Shown here: piece after piece, positions 7,943 to 16,134 of the stretch | Numbering within the stretch: the stretch's first letter is position 1 | Layout: each line of letters opens with the position of its first letter | DNA from: Bacteroides faecium | GTDB lineage: Bacteria; Bacteroidota; Bacteroidia; Bacteroidales; Bacteroidaceae | Assembly (NCBI RefSeq): GCF_012113595.1 | Contig: NZ_CP050831.1 | Coordinates: forward strand, 1,984,001-2,048,000 | Length of the DNA stretch: 64,000 bases | Direction: 5' to 3' | Notes under the pieces: model-generated | What the model saw: the letters and a program-made list of their open reading frames with translations, nothing else | What the model was told of the DNA's origin: nothing | Databases searched by the model: none | Position numbers and translations under genes: made by a program

Positions 7943-9589
7943 TCAACTTAGCCAGAAGGATATAATGTGTCTTACGTCATATTTATCCAGTATGGCTAAG
8001 AATCTTTCATCTTCGAGACATTCTTTGTAGATATAGAACATTTCGTCATACTTCACCCAACGCAAGTCGTAGTTGTATTTCAAGGCAAGTTCTATATTTC
8101 GGTAGAAGTCAAGCTTGTCATTCATGCGGTATTTAATTTCTGCAAGAGTGATATAGGCCATGGCTGATTCGGAATCAATCTCTAAAGTTTCATAAATGGC
8201 TTCAAGCGCACTGGCGTATTTTTTATAGAAATTCCATATTCTAGCCTCCTCATTGCGGTATTTCACATTGTCAGGATGTGCTTTTATTAGCTTTGTGATT
8301 GCCTTTATATCGTGTTCTTCATTATGAAACATCATGTGGTCTATCTTGACCTTGAGAAATTCAGTAAACTCATTATCTTTATCATAGATTTTATTCAATA
8401 GGTTTTCGCTTCTCTGATAATTTCCTAATAAAAGGTTTAGATGAATCTCTTTGAGCTGTATCGGGAGCAAGTCGGGGCCAAGGGTGGCGGTAGCTTTTTG
8501 TGCATATTCTAATGCCTTCTCAAATTCAAAACGGTCAAAATAATAGTTGCTGATGAATGAATATCCATATGAAAATTGCGGGTATGACTTAACCAGTAAC
8601 TCTGCTTGTTCCATGAAGTGGCTGTCGTTTCCTCTATAGTAGCGCAAAAGTTTGTCTACTTCTAATTGAAGCTGTTTGTAATTGTCAAAAGTTACACGGT
8701 CTTCCTCTAAGAAATAATTCTTTACCAAAGAATCATACAAGGCCATATACTCTTTGACGGAAGAAGTTTTGGAGACTTCGTATATATAAGAAGTGTTGCA
8801 AAGTTCGTTCTCTTCCAGGCAGCGGTCTGAATGGATTACATTCGCGCTTTCGAGGGTGATGCCGTTCTTTGCGAGACATTCTTTGATGATATTTGTCTTT
8901 TGCTCTACAATGATGTTATGTTTTACTTTTTCATCGGGACTGTCCGGCAGAGGAATACGGGTCAGGACAAAATGATAGGTCCTCTTGATTCCCAGCAGGT
9001 TGTTTTCCGGTGCGGAGAGCGAGTTCAAGACTTTACAGCAGCCTTTGATATTTTCTTCGTTATTGGCAGCCAAAAAGACAACGTCGTCGGCAAGTAAGGA
9101 CATCGTGATGGCGGACATTTCCGTGATTCCAGTCCTGGAGTCTATCAGTAAGAAATCGGGAGCCAGTTCCTCTTCTATCTGTTTCTTCAGGTTCAGAAAG
9201 AAATCAATGCCGTAACTGTTTTCTGCGTAGAATAAGTTCCACCAATTGATACGTGCGAGTTTTTTCCAGTAATCACTTGAGTCAACATCCCCTGCCGCAC
9301 ATAAATGGATGGTATTTATTGCGTTGGTTAAATGAATGTCAACCATATAATCTGATATATGACGGGGTTGCACATTCTCCACGGCATATGAATAAATATA
9401 ATCCACCAATCCTTTGTAGATGGGCTGTTGAAGTTCTTTGGCATATTTGCTTTGCAACCCCGGAGCTTCCAAGTCAAAGTCGAGGATACACACTTTCTTT
9501 CCAAATTCAACCAAGCGATTGGCTACGTTGACTAAAGCCAATGTCCGTCCGACTCCTCCTTTGTAGGAATAAAAAGTAAATGTTTTCAT
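7943..9589 (-). CDS. KGGVGR-motif ParA/MinD-like ATPase with C-terminal TPR region
   Basis: A 548-residue protein. The N-terminal half is a ParA/MinD-like P-loop ATPase with a deviant Walker A, K10-GGVGR-T16, in which the usual second lysine is arginine. Other supports are CILDFDLEAPGLQ (switch I region) and LLIDSRTGITEMS (Walker B region). From about residue 300 the protein is all-helical with TPR-like repeats, suiting protein-protein contacts. The KGGVGR variant is a recognised family, but its role is not established. It is the last gene of a three-gene operon, 5 bp after the XRE gene, and is likely the effector or sensor of that module. No partition partner or plasmid replication gene is nearby, so DNA segregation is unlikely. 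Confidence 0.8.
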   Translation of the reverse strand: MKTFTFYSYKGGVGRTLALVNVANRLVEFGKKVCILDFDLEAPGLQSKYAKELQQPIYKGLVDYIYSYAVENVQPRHISDYMVDIHLTNAINTIHLCAAGDVDSSDYWKKLARINWWNLFYAENSYGIDFFLNLKKQIEEELAPDFLLIDSRTGITEMSAITMSLLADDVVFLAANNEENIKGCCKVLNSLSAPENNLLGIKRTYHFVLTRIPLPDSPDEKVKHNIIVEQKTNIIKECLAKNGITLESANVIHSDRCLEENELCNTSYIYEVSKTSSVKEYMALYDSLVKNYFLEEDRVTFDNYKQLQLEVDKLLRYYRGNDSHFMEQAELLVKSYPQFSYGYSFISNYYFDRFEFEKALEYAQKATATLGPDLLPIQLKEIHLNLLLGNYQRSENLLNKIYDKDNEFTEFLKVKIDHMMFHNEEHDIKAITKLIKAHPDNVKYRNEEARIWNFYKKYASALEAIYETLEIDSESAMAYITLAEIKYRMNDKLDFYRNIELALKYNYDLRWVKYDEMFYIYKECLEDERFLAILDKYDVRHIISFWLS

Positions 9590-9594
9590 AACTC

Positions 9595-10089
9595 TTATAT
9601 GATTAGCATGAGTGAAGCTCTTTCTTTGGCGATACGGGTGGCTCTGGCTGATTCTTCCGTCTGTTTGAATGGAGCCGGAATCTGGCCGGGGTCACTAAGT
9701 TGAAAGTTCAATTCGCATTTTTTAGCGAGTACCCGTATGATTTGTACGACTCTCTCAAATTTAACTTTACCATATTCTTGTTGTTCATAACGTTGGATTT
9801 GTTGTTCCGGCACTCCTATTTTGTCTGCCAGTTCCTTTTGGGTGTATCCGGAAGCTATACGCAAGGCTATGATAGATTTAGGAAGGTTTTCGTTCGTAAA
9901 AGACAGGTGTTGCCGGTTTCTTAGTTTCTCGAATTCTTCGATTTCCGAACTCAAGTCTTTCAACCGGCAGCAGTATGCTGCTTTTTGCATACGGTCGGTC
10001 AGTTCTTCTTCTTTTATCTGATACAAGGCATCCAGCAACTCTTCCATTTCCTGTTTGGCGCGTGTCAGTTGGCTTTCGTTCTTAATCAT
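9595..10089 (-). CDS. XRE-family HTH protein with N-terminal coiled coil
   Basis: A 164-residue protein. Residues 1-60 are charged and helical (coiled-coil-like). Residues 72-125 are an XRE/Cro helix-turn-helix (IIALRIASGYTQKELADKIG ... IQRYEQQEYGKV). It sits 3 bp after the nucleotidyltransferase-like gene and 5 bp before the ATPase gene, so all three are surely co-transcribed. By position and fold it is the likely regulator or antitoxin of the module. Confidence 0.8.
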   Translation of the reverse strand: MIKNESQLTRAKQEMEELLDALYQIKEEELTDRMQKAAYCCRLKDLSSEIEEFEKLRNRQHLSFTNENLPKSIIALRIASGYTQKELADKIGVPEQQIQRYEQQEYGKVKFERVVQIIRVLAKKCELNFQLSDPGQIPAPFKQTEESARATRIAKERASLMLII

Positions 10090-10092
10090 ATC

Positions 10093-10533
10093 TTAGTTCA
10101 GATTTATTTTTATTATTCCCTTTTTCTTCCTCTTTGCTCCTTTTATTCCTTGAAAGAAATCCAGATAGGAGATATTCAATCCTGCATAAAGGCTGTAGAA
10201 GAATAGCTCTCCTTTGAATTTTTGTTTTTGCGTTTCCCGCAGTTTATAATCGTCAGTGAGGAGCAGGCAAGGCTCTTGTCTTTTCAGTGTCTTGAGAGAT
10301 TGTGCGCTTCCTTTGAAGCAGGCATCCCAGTCGTCGGGTTCCAATTTGTCGGTAACGAAGCTACCGTCGATATAGATAGCTTCGCAACCGCAAATCTTTA
10401 GTATATTTATAACTTGGAGTAAGCCTTCCAGCAGTTCTTTACGTTTGGGGCTGAATCCGAAGGTTGTTTCAAATTCTTCCCAACTGAGCGTGTGAATTCC
10501 TTCAGGCAAATATCCTTCTTTATTAAATTCCAT
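10093..10533 (-). CDS. Minimal nucleotidyltransferase-like protein (DUF6932-like)
   Basis: A small protein (146 residues from the ATG at 10533; a GTG at 10539 would add two). It carries the pol-beta-type nucleotidyltransferase signature: IDGSFVTDKLEPDDWDACF, that is Gly-Ser followed by D-W-D about ten residues on. The rest of the fold is minimal, as in MNT-like and DUF6932-like proteins that often pair with antitoxins. It is the first gene of the operon, directly after a perfect promoter. It may transfer nucleotides to RNA or protein, but the substrate is unknown. The basic tail (KGAKRKKKGIIKINLN) would suit nucleic-acid binding. Confidence 0.7.
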   Translation of the reverse strand: MEFNKEGYLPEGIHTLSWEEFETTFGFSPKRKELLEGLLQVINILKICGCEAIYIDGSFVTDKLEPDDWDACFKGSAQSLKTLKRQEPCLLLTDDYKLRETQKQKFKGELFFYSLYAGLNISYLDFFQGIKGAKRKKKGIIKINLN

Positions 10534-10556
10534 AATCACACATCATTTCTGTTGTG

Positions 10557-10564
10557 CAAATATA
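10557..10564 (-). promoter_or_regulatory. -7 promoter element of the nucleotidyltransferase/XRE/ATPase operon
   Basis: TATATTTG on the minus strand is a perfect -7 element. It implies a short leader (about 15-20 nt) before the ATG at 10533. Confidence 0.6.
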
Positions 10565-10616
10565 GAAAAAAATACCAGGATATTGAAGGATGGGTAGTTT
10601 TATTTCTGTCTTACAT

Positions 10617-12020
10617 CTATTTCTGTCTCACATCTTGCTTGTTGGTATTAAAACCAAGTTTTGTTAATCCGGCTTGTACGTCGGGATGGCTCATGAAGAG
10701 TTTCCATAACAAGCCGGTGCGGTAATTCTCGATCATGACGGCAATAGGGCCCTGGTCGATGGCAAGGTAACGTTGTGGATACCAGTTGTCCGTTTCGCTG
10801 AAAGCGTCGTAGAATCCGAAAGGACCGAACACTTTGTCACCCATGTTATACAGATGGCGCATTACCTGCATGGACTCCTCCGGCGTGTAGACAATGGATG
10901 AAAGTGCGGCGGTAGGAGAGATGACACCTTTATCATCCTGTTCGTTGGGTGAATGGGCGGCATATCCGTCTACGGAGTAACTGGCAGTCAGTCCCCAGCA
11001 ATCGGGTCCGAAACCTTTGTAATGTTTGGGGTTGCGGATGCAATAGGCACGGTTTACTAACGTCAGGTTACGCATTTCGTGGAAATAACTGGGGCAATAT
11101 TCATCTTTCAGTCCCACAGGGTCAAGTCCGAGGAAAGAATATTGTGCCCAGAAAAGCGGTCCGGCTTCCGTTCCCTGATAGCGGAGATGCAGTTCGATTC
11201 CTTCCACTTTGTGCGGAGAGACGATGGCGCCGTTCTGTGCCCATCCGTCGTGGTAGACGGCAGCGGGTACTCCGTGCGTCGGCGAAGCGGCGGCAAGGAT
11301 ATACATAATCATGCATTCGTTGTAACCATGAACGGGGAAATCCATTTCCCAGCCATACGTAGGACTCCAGTGCCAGTAAAGAACGTTTTGTCCACCTTTC
11401 CGGTACCAGTTCCAGTCTACATCACGCCATATCCGGTCGATACGCTGGGCGAGTGCTTTTTCCTGCTCGTTTCCGTTTACATAATATTGATGTACGGCAA
11501 GAAGCCCCTGGATAAGGAAAGCGGTTTCCACCAGGTCACCACCGTTGTCTTTCTGTCCGAAAGGTTTCACCTTTCCGGTGTCGCCATACCACCAGTGCGG
11601 ATAAGCTCCGTGAAAGCGGTCGGCTTTCTCAAGGAAGGAGACGATACGATCCATGCGTGCCAGTCCCTCTTCACGGGTGACATAGCCGCGGTCTATTCCG
11701 GCAAGGATAGCCATGATGCCGAAGCCGCTGCCGCCGGAAGTGACGACGTTGGCGTCGTTCTGCGGATATACACCGTCTACATGATAGCGTTCGGGGGCAA
11801 GACCACTGTTCGGTTCCGCACCTTCCCAGAAGTAGAGGAAAGTCCTTCGCTGAACAGTATCCATTAATGCATCGTCCGTCAGTGAGTCGGTAGCGGTAGA
11901 AAGGTTGTCACTTTTGCTTTTCCCTTTACAGTTCTGGAAAGTTAGGGCGACAGCGGACAGGAACAGCAGCATGAGAGGGAGTGCGCTCATTTCTGCGAGT
12001 CTTTTATATTTATTGTTCAT
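10617..12020 (-). CDS. GH144-type endo/exo-beta-1,2-glucanase lipoprotein
   Basis: A 467-residue protein (ATG at 12020; a TTG two codons upstream is less likely) with a lipoprotein signal ending LTFQNC. The body is the glycoamylase-like alpha/alpha-barrel (PF10091) typical of GH144: MDTVQRRTFLYFWEGAEP at the start, YPHWWYGDTG and QKDNGGDLVETAFLIQGLL in the middle, and a C-terminal FGPFGFYDAFSE and AIDQGPIAVMIENYRTG. GH144 enzymes cut beta-1,2-glucan, in known Bacteroidetes cases releasing sophorose. It is the last gene of the SusC-SusD-GH3-GH144 operon, the same gene set known from the B. thetaiotaomicron BT3566-3569 region. It probably works at the cell surface or in the periplasm, feeding the GH3 enzyme. 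Confidence 0.88.
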   Translation of the reverse strand: MNNKYKRLAEMSALPLMLLFLSAVALTFQNCKGKSKSDNLSTATDSLTDDALMDTVQRRTFLYFWEGAEPNSGLAPERYHVDGVYPQNDANVVTSGGSGFGIMAILAGIDRGYVTREEGLARMDRIVSFLEKADRFHGAYPHWWYGDTGKVKPFGQKDNGGDLVETAFLIQGLLAVHQYYVNGNEQEKALAQRIDRIWRDVDWNWYRKGGQNVLYWHWSPTYGWEMDFPVHGYNECMIMYILAAASPTHGVPAAVYHDGWAQNGAIVSPHKVEGIELHLRYQGTEAGPLFWAQYSFLGLDPVGLKDEYCPSYFHEMRNLTLVNRAYCIRNPKHYKGFGPDCWGLTASYSVDGYAAHSPNEQDDKGVISPTAALSSIVYTPEESMQVMRHLYNMGDKVFGPFGFYDAFSETDNWYPQRYLAIDQGPIAVMIENYRTGLLWKLFMSHPDVQAGLTKLGFNTNKQDVRQK

Positions 12021-12043
12021 AATCAAGGTAATAGTTTATTAGA

Positions 12044-12127
12044 TTAGGCACGGATTACACGGATTACGCTATTGCTTTATGTAATCACAATTCTTAAAAC
12101 CGTGAAATCCGTATAATCCGTGCCTAA
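12044..12127. repeat. REP-like inverted repeat between the GH3 and GH144 genes
   Basis: Arms of 22 nt at 12044-12065 and 12106-12127 match in 21 of 22 positions when inverted (core GGCACGGATTA / TAATCCGTGCC), with a 40-nt loop. It fills the intercistronic gap. Within each arm CGGATTA-type words repeat. From memory this looks like a sequence dispersed in Bacteroides genomes, which I could not check. In mRNA it would fold into a long hairpin. Confidence 0.7.
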
Positions 12128-12131
12128 GAGT

Positions 12132-14447
12132 TTAGTTTAACGTAAATTTCGCCGTTTTCACATCCCGGCTGTTCGTTCCAATCATCACTTCAAAGTCGCC
12201 CGGTTCGGCTACCAGTTGAAGGTCATAGTTGTAGTATCTCAACATTTCAGGAGCAATCTTGAAACGGACAATCTTCATTTCTCCCGGTTGCAGGAATATC
12301 TTTTCAAAACCTTTCAGTTCCTTTACGGGACGGGTGCTGCTGCCTACTACGTCACGGATATAGAGTTGCACGACTTCCGAGCCGGGCCATGTACCGGTAT
12401 TGGTCACTTCCACTGCTGCGGTCAGTGAACCGTTCATGTCCATGCTGGAGTGGCTGAGGTCAATGTCGCTGTAAGAGAAAGTGGTATAAGAAAGTCCGTA
12501 TCCGAACGGATAGAGTGGCTCATTATCCACATCCAGATAGTTGCTTCGGAACTTCTCGAACCATTTACCTTCTTTCAATGGACGTCCCGTATTCTTATGC
12601 GCATAATAAAGAGGAATCTGGCCGACATTCTTCGGGAAAGTCATCGTCAGCTTGCCACCCGGATTGACATAACCGAAGAGAGCGTCGCCGATGGCATAAG
12701 CCGCTTCACTGCCGCCGAACCATACATTCAGGATGGCAGGCACGTGTTCCTGTTCCCAGTTCAGTGTAAGCGGGCGACCGGTGAATAGTACAAGCACTAC
12801 CGGTTTTCCTGTTTTTACTAATTCTTTCAGCAAGTTCTGCTGTACATCGGGGATATTCAGTTCTGTGCGGCTGCTGCTTTCGCCACTCATTTCCGAAGAT
12901 TCGCCAAGTGCTGCGATGATAATATCCGACTGGCGGGCTACGTTCAGAGCTTCGTCCAGCAACTGCTGGTCTGTGCGGTTGTCACGATTCAGTGAACGGC
13001 CGAACATTGTTGCCCGTTCTTCGTAAGCGGCATCGCCAATCAGATTGCTTCCTTTGGCATACATGATATTCGCTTTTCCGGCAGTCATTTCTTTCAGTCC
13101 TTCCACCAATGAAGGAGAACGGTCGAGCACGGCAGCTACGCTCCATGTACCCGGCATATTGCTCCGGCTGTTGGCTAACGGGCCGATGACAGCGATATTG
13201 CCTTTGGGATTGAAAGGAAGAAGAGGTTCTGCAGGAGAACCCGGATGAAGCGTCACGTTGTCGTTCTTTAAGAGGACGAAACTTTCTGCTGCGATTCTGC
13301 GGGCTGCGTCACGGTGCGCTTTCGTAAAGATGTCACGTGCCGGGCGTTTCGGGTCGCAGTATTTATAAGGATTATCAAACAAGCCGAGTTTGTATTTGGC
13401 TTCCAGGATGCGGCGGCAAGCCGTGTTCAGTGTTTCCATAGAAACTTTGCCTTCCTGAACGGACTTCTTCATTGTTCCCACAAAACCTTCGCTTACCATA
13501 TCCATGTCGACTCCGGCATTGATGGCACGTGCGGATACTGTTTGCAGGTCGCCGATACCATGGTCTATCATTTCAGAAATACCAGTATAGTCGGTTACAA
13601 CGAAACCATTAAAGCCCCATTGTCCGCGCAGAATATCTGTCATCAGCCATTTGTTGGCTGTGGCGGGTATGCCGTCTACTTCGTTGAACGAGGCCATCAC
13701 ACTGCCTACTCCGGCTTCGACGGCTGCTTCATAAGGAAGCATATAGTCGTTGAACATCCGTTGGCGGCTCATGTCTACGGTGTTGTAGTCACGTCCTGCT
13801 TCCCCCGCGCCATACAAGGCAAAGTGTTTCACACAAGCCATGATTTCATCGTTGCGCAGCATATTCTTTCCCTGATAACCGCGTACCATTGCTTCGGCAA
13901 TCATGGCTCCGAGGAACGGGTCTTCACCGCTTCCCTCGGATACACGTCCCCAACGAGGGTCGCGTGAAATGTCCACCATCGGGCTGAATGTCCATGAGAT
14001 ACCGTCGGCGCTGGCTTCTACGGCTGCGATACGGGCAGACTCTTCGATGGCTGCCATATCCCAGGTACAAGATAAGCCGAGTGGGATAGGGAACATTGTC
14101 TCGTATCCGTGAATGACGTCCATGCCAAACAGTAATGGAATACCCAGGCGGGATTCTTCTACAGCCTGCTTTTGTACTTCGCGTATCTTTTCCACTCCTT
14201 TCAGGTTGAATAAACCTCCTACTTCGCCTTGCTTGATTTTGGCGGCAATATCACTGCTTTTGGCTTGTCCGGTGGTAATTTCTCCGGTGACGGGGAGATT
14301 TAACTGTCCTATTTTTTCTTCCAAGGTCATTCTATTCATCAGTACATCGATGAAGCGATTCATGTCCTGTGGCGACTTCTGTGCCGACGCGGTCAGAAGA
14401 CCTGCGGAAAATAATAGGATGGATAAACTTAACTTCTTGTATATCAT
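12132..14447 (-). CDS. GH3 beta-glucosidase (likely sophorose/beta-1,2-linked)
   Basis: A 771-residue GH3 enzyme with a signal peptide (ending TASAQ). The (beta/alpha)8 domain carries the nucleophile Asp286 in GFVVTDYTGISEM, with the substrate-binding KHFALYGAGEAGRDY loop. The alpha/beta sandwich holds the Glu-rich GESSEMSGESSSRTEL segment (about 515-530), which should contain the acid/base. A fibronectin III-like domain ends the protein. Enzymes of this type beside GH144 (the BT3567 type) hydrolyse sophorose and short beta-1,2-gluco-oligosaccharides to glucose in the periplasm. The family is certain; linkage specificity is inferred from context. Confidence 0.9.
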   Translation of the reverse strand: MIYKKLSLSILLFSAGLLTASAQKSPQDMNRFIDVLMNRMTLEEKIGQLNLPVTGEITTGQAKSSDIAAKIKQGEVGGLFNLKGVEKIREVQKQAVEESRLGIPLLFGMDVIHGYETMFPIPLGLSCTWDMAAIEESARIAAVEASADGISWTFSPMVDISRDPRWGRVSEGSGEDPFLGAMIAEAMVRGYQGKNMLRNDEIMACVKHFALYGAGEAGRDYNTVDMSRQRMFNDYMLPYEAAVEAGVGSVMASFNEVDGIPATANKWLMTDILRGQWGFNGFVVTDYTGISEMIDHGIGDLQTVSARAINAGVDMDMVSEGFVGTMKKSVQEGKVSMETLNTACRRILEAKYKLGLFDNPYKYCDPKRPARDIFTKAHRDAARRIAAESFVLLKNDNVTLHPGSPAEPLLPFNPKGNIAVIGPLANSRSNMPGTWSVAAVLDRSPSLVEGLKEMTAGKANIMYAKGSNLIGDAAYEERATMFGRSLNRDNRTDQQLLDEALNVARQSDIIIAALGESSEMSGESSSRTELNIPDVQQNLLKELVKTGKPVVLVLFTGRPLTLNWEQEHVPAILNVWFGGSEAAYAIGDALFGYVNPGGKLTMTFPKNVGQIPLYYAHKNTGRPLKEGKWFEKFRSNYLDVDNEPLYPFGYGLSYTTFSYSDIDLSHSSMDMNGSLTAAVEVTNTGTWPGSEVVQLYIRDVVGSSTRPVKELKGFEKIFLQPGEMKIVRFKIAPEMLRYYNYDLQLVAEPGDFEVMIGTNSRDVKTAKFTLN

Positions 14448-14501
14448 ATTATTATATCTATTTCAGTATTCTTGCTATAAAGCCCTCCTTATACGCTGAA
14501 T

Positions 14502-14587
14502 GTCCGGCACCGAGGAGGACATCGTTCGGCACCGAGGAACAGTAGTTCCGGCACCGAGGAAACAACCGTTCGGCACCGGGGAACTTT
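14502..14587. repeat. Palindrome array B, 22-bp period, between susD and the GH3 gene
   Basis: GGCACCGA/G recurs at 14506, 14528, 14550 and 14572, exactly 22 bp apart. Between copies lie palindromic words of the form GGAAC-n4-GTTCC (best: GGAACAGTAGTTCC). This is the same plan as array A but with another constant part. It occupies most of the 141-bp gap and reaches the susD stop codon, so it is transcribed within the operon mRNA and could form serial hairpins. Confidence 0.85.
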
Positions 14588-14588
14588 C

Positions 14589-16121
14589 TTATTGGTAATC
14601 GGGATTCTGTACCAGCACTCCTTTTGACTTATCTATTTCTGTCTGAGGTAATGGAAGTAGTGCATTTTTGTCCTGATAATTTGTTTTACCGGCTGCGTGC
14701 AATACTTCTTTGGCGATGCCCCAGCGGACGAGGTCGTAGAAACGGTCGAATTCCATCCCCAATTCCACACGACGCTCGTGGCGGATAGCTTCGCGCAGTT
14801 CGCCTTGGTCGGTAGTTGTTACTTTGGGTAATATATTGTCGTTAGTACCTCTGGCACGTGCACGTACTTGTTCCAGATAACCTACAGCTTCTCCGGGAAT
14901 TCCCTTCTCATTGGCTGATTCGGCACCCATCAGCAGTACGTCTGCATAGCGGATTAAGCGGATATTCACCCAAAATCCCTTGTTTGTATATTCTTTACGC
15001 AAGGCAGGGTCGGTATAAGCCTTTTTGTTGAAGTAAGCGCCTATTGCCGGAGAAACCGGGGATTCTCCGTAAGGTTCGTTGGTGTTTTCGGGAGTGACAG
15101 GCTCGTCATCCGATTTACGGAAGTAGAGTAGGGTGGCATTCTTACGTGGGTCGCCCTGTTCGTAGGCTTGTGCCAGGTATTCGGTTGCCATATTCCATCC
15201 CCAGCCTAAGTCCCACTGGCCTGCTCCACGTACACCTTGCACTTCACAGAACTGGCTTCCGATAACGTCACTTTGAGGAAGAGCGGCGGTAGCGGTACAT
15301 TGTAATTCGAAGATAGAACCACCGTTGTTTTCGCCTTCATCCGTGAATATTTCATTATACGGGGTTTTCAGATTATAAAGCCCTTTTTTAATGACGTCGG
15401 TAGAGGCGGTGTACATATTGTTCCAGTCGTTACGCATCATATAAGTACGTGCGTGCAGGGAACGTGCGGCACCCCAGGTCAGGCGTCCGGTATATTCGGT
15501 ATTCCATGTCTCGGGCAGAGACTCTTCTGCTGTTTTCAGGTCAGCGTCTATCTGCTCGTAGATTTTATCGGCGGTCGTTTTCGGAATATTGGCTTCCGAG
15601 GCATCGTTGATTTTATAAGTCACGAGAGGTACTTCTCCGAAAGCTCTTACCAGGTTGAAGTAACAGTAAGCACGGAAGAAAGATGCTTCTCCTTTATTGA
15701 TAATATCTTCGGCTTCCGTCTGTCCTGCCGTCTCTTTTTCGGCGATGGCGGTAAGTATGTCATTACATTGATAGATGATGGCATAATTCCTTCCCCAGTA
15801 GGCACCCAGCAAACCGTTGGTCGGTGTATAAACGAAGTCGTCATACATCTCGGCTACGTCAGAACCGTCACTGGATATACTTCCTTTTTCCGCGTCCTCG
15901 GAACGAAGACTGTGGATGGCAAATGCAGGAGGTCCGGCAGTAACATCGTAGTTACGCATCAGTGTGTAGACATTATAAATCTTACCGTTGACTAGTGCGT
16001 TCGGATTATCATCCTCGGTGAACTGTCCTTGCGGACTGCGATCCAGGAAGTCACTACAGCTACCCAGAAACAATGCGGTAGCGGCAATAAAGGCTGAAAA
16101 TATATATTTATCTAGTTTCAT
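14589..16121 (-). CDS. SusD/RagB-family glycan-binding lipoprotein (beta-1,2-glucan PUL)
   Basis: A 510-residue SusD-like surface lipoprotein with a lipobox at LFLGSCSD. N-terminal SusD_N and C-terminal RagB/SusD parts are present, including the closing VELGMEFDRFYDLVRWGIA typical of the family. It caps the paired SusC pore and binds oligosaccharide. It starts 13 bp after the susC stop, in the usual susC-susD order. A 22-bp-period hairpin array follows its stop codon. Confidence 0.92.
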   Translation of the reverse strand: MKLDKYIFSAFIAATALFLGSCSDFLDRSPQGQFTEDDNPNALVNGKIYNVYTLMRNYDVTAGPPAFAIHSLRSEDAEKGSISSDGSDVAEMYDDFVYTPTNGLLGAYWGRNYAIIYQCNDILTAIAEKETAGQTEAEDIINKGEASFFRAYCYFNLVRAFGEVPLVTYKINDASEANIPKTTADKIYEQIDADLKTAEESLPETWNTEYTGRLTWGAARSLHARTYMMRNDWNNMYTASTDVIKKGLYNLKTPYNEIFTDEGENNGGSIFELQCTATAALPQSDVIGSQFCEVQGVRGAGQWDLGWGWNMATEYLAQAYEQGDPRKNATLLYFRKSDDEPVTPENTNEPYGESPVSPAIGAYFNKKAYTDPALRKEYTNKGFWVNIRLIRYADVLLMGAESANEKGIPGEAVGYLEQVRARARGTNDNILPKVTTTDQGELREAIRHERRVELGMEFDRFYDLVRWGIAKEVLHAAGKTNYQDKNALLPLPQTEIDKSKGVLVQNPDYQ

Positions 16122-16134
16122 ACAATTATTAGTT

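Noticed and set aside
7943..9589. Plasmid or chromosome partition ParA
   Set aside because: No ParB, parS-like sites or replication gene; the P-loop is the KGGVGR variant and the C-terminus is TPR, unlike ParA.
11079..11867. 262-residue plus-strand ORF
   Set aside because: Wholly antisense to the GH144 gene and without recognisable domains; a codon-bias shadow.
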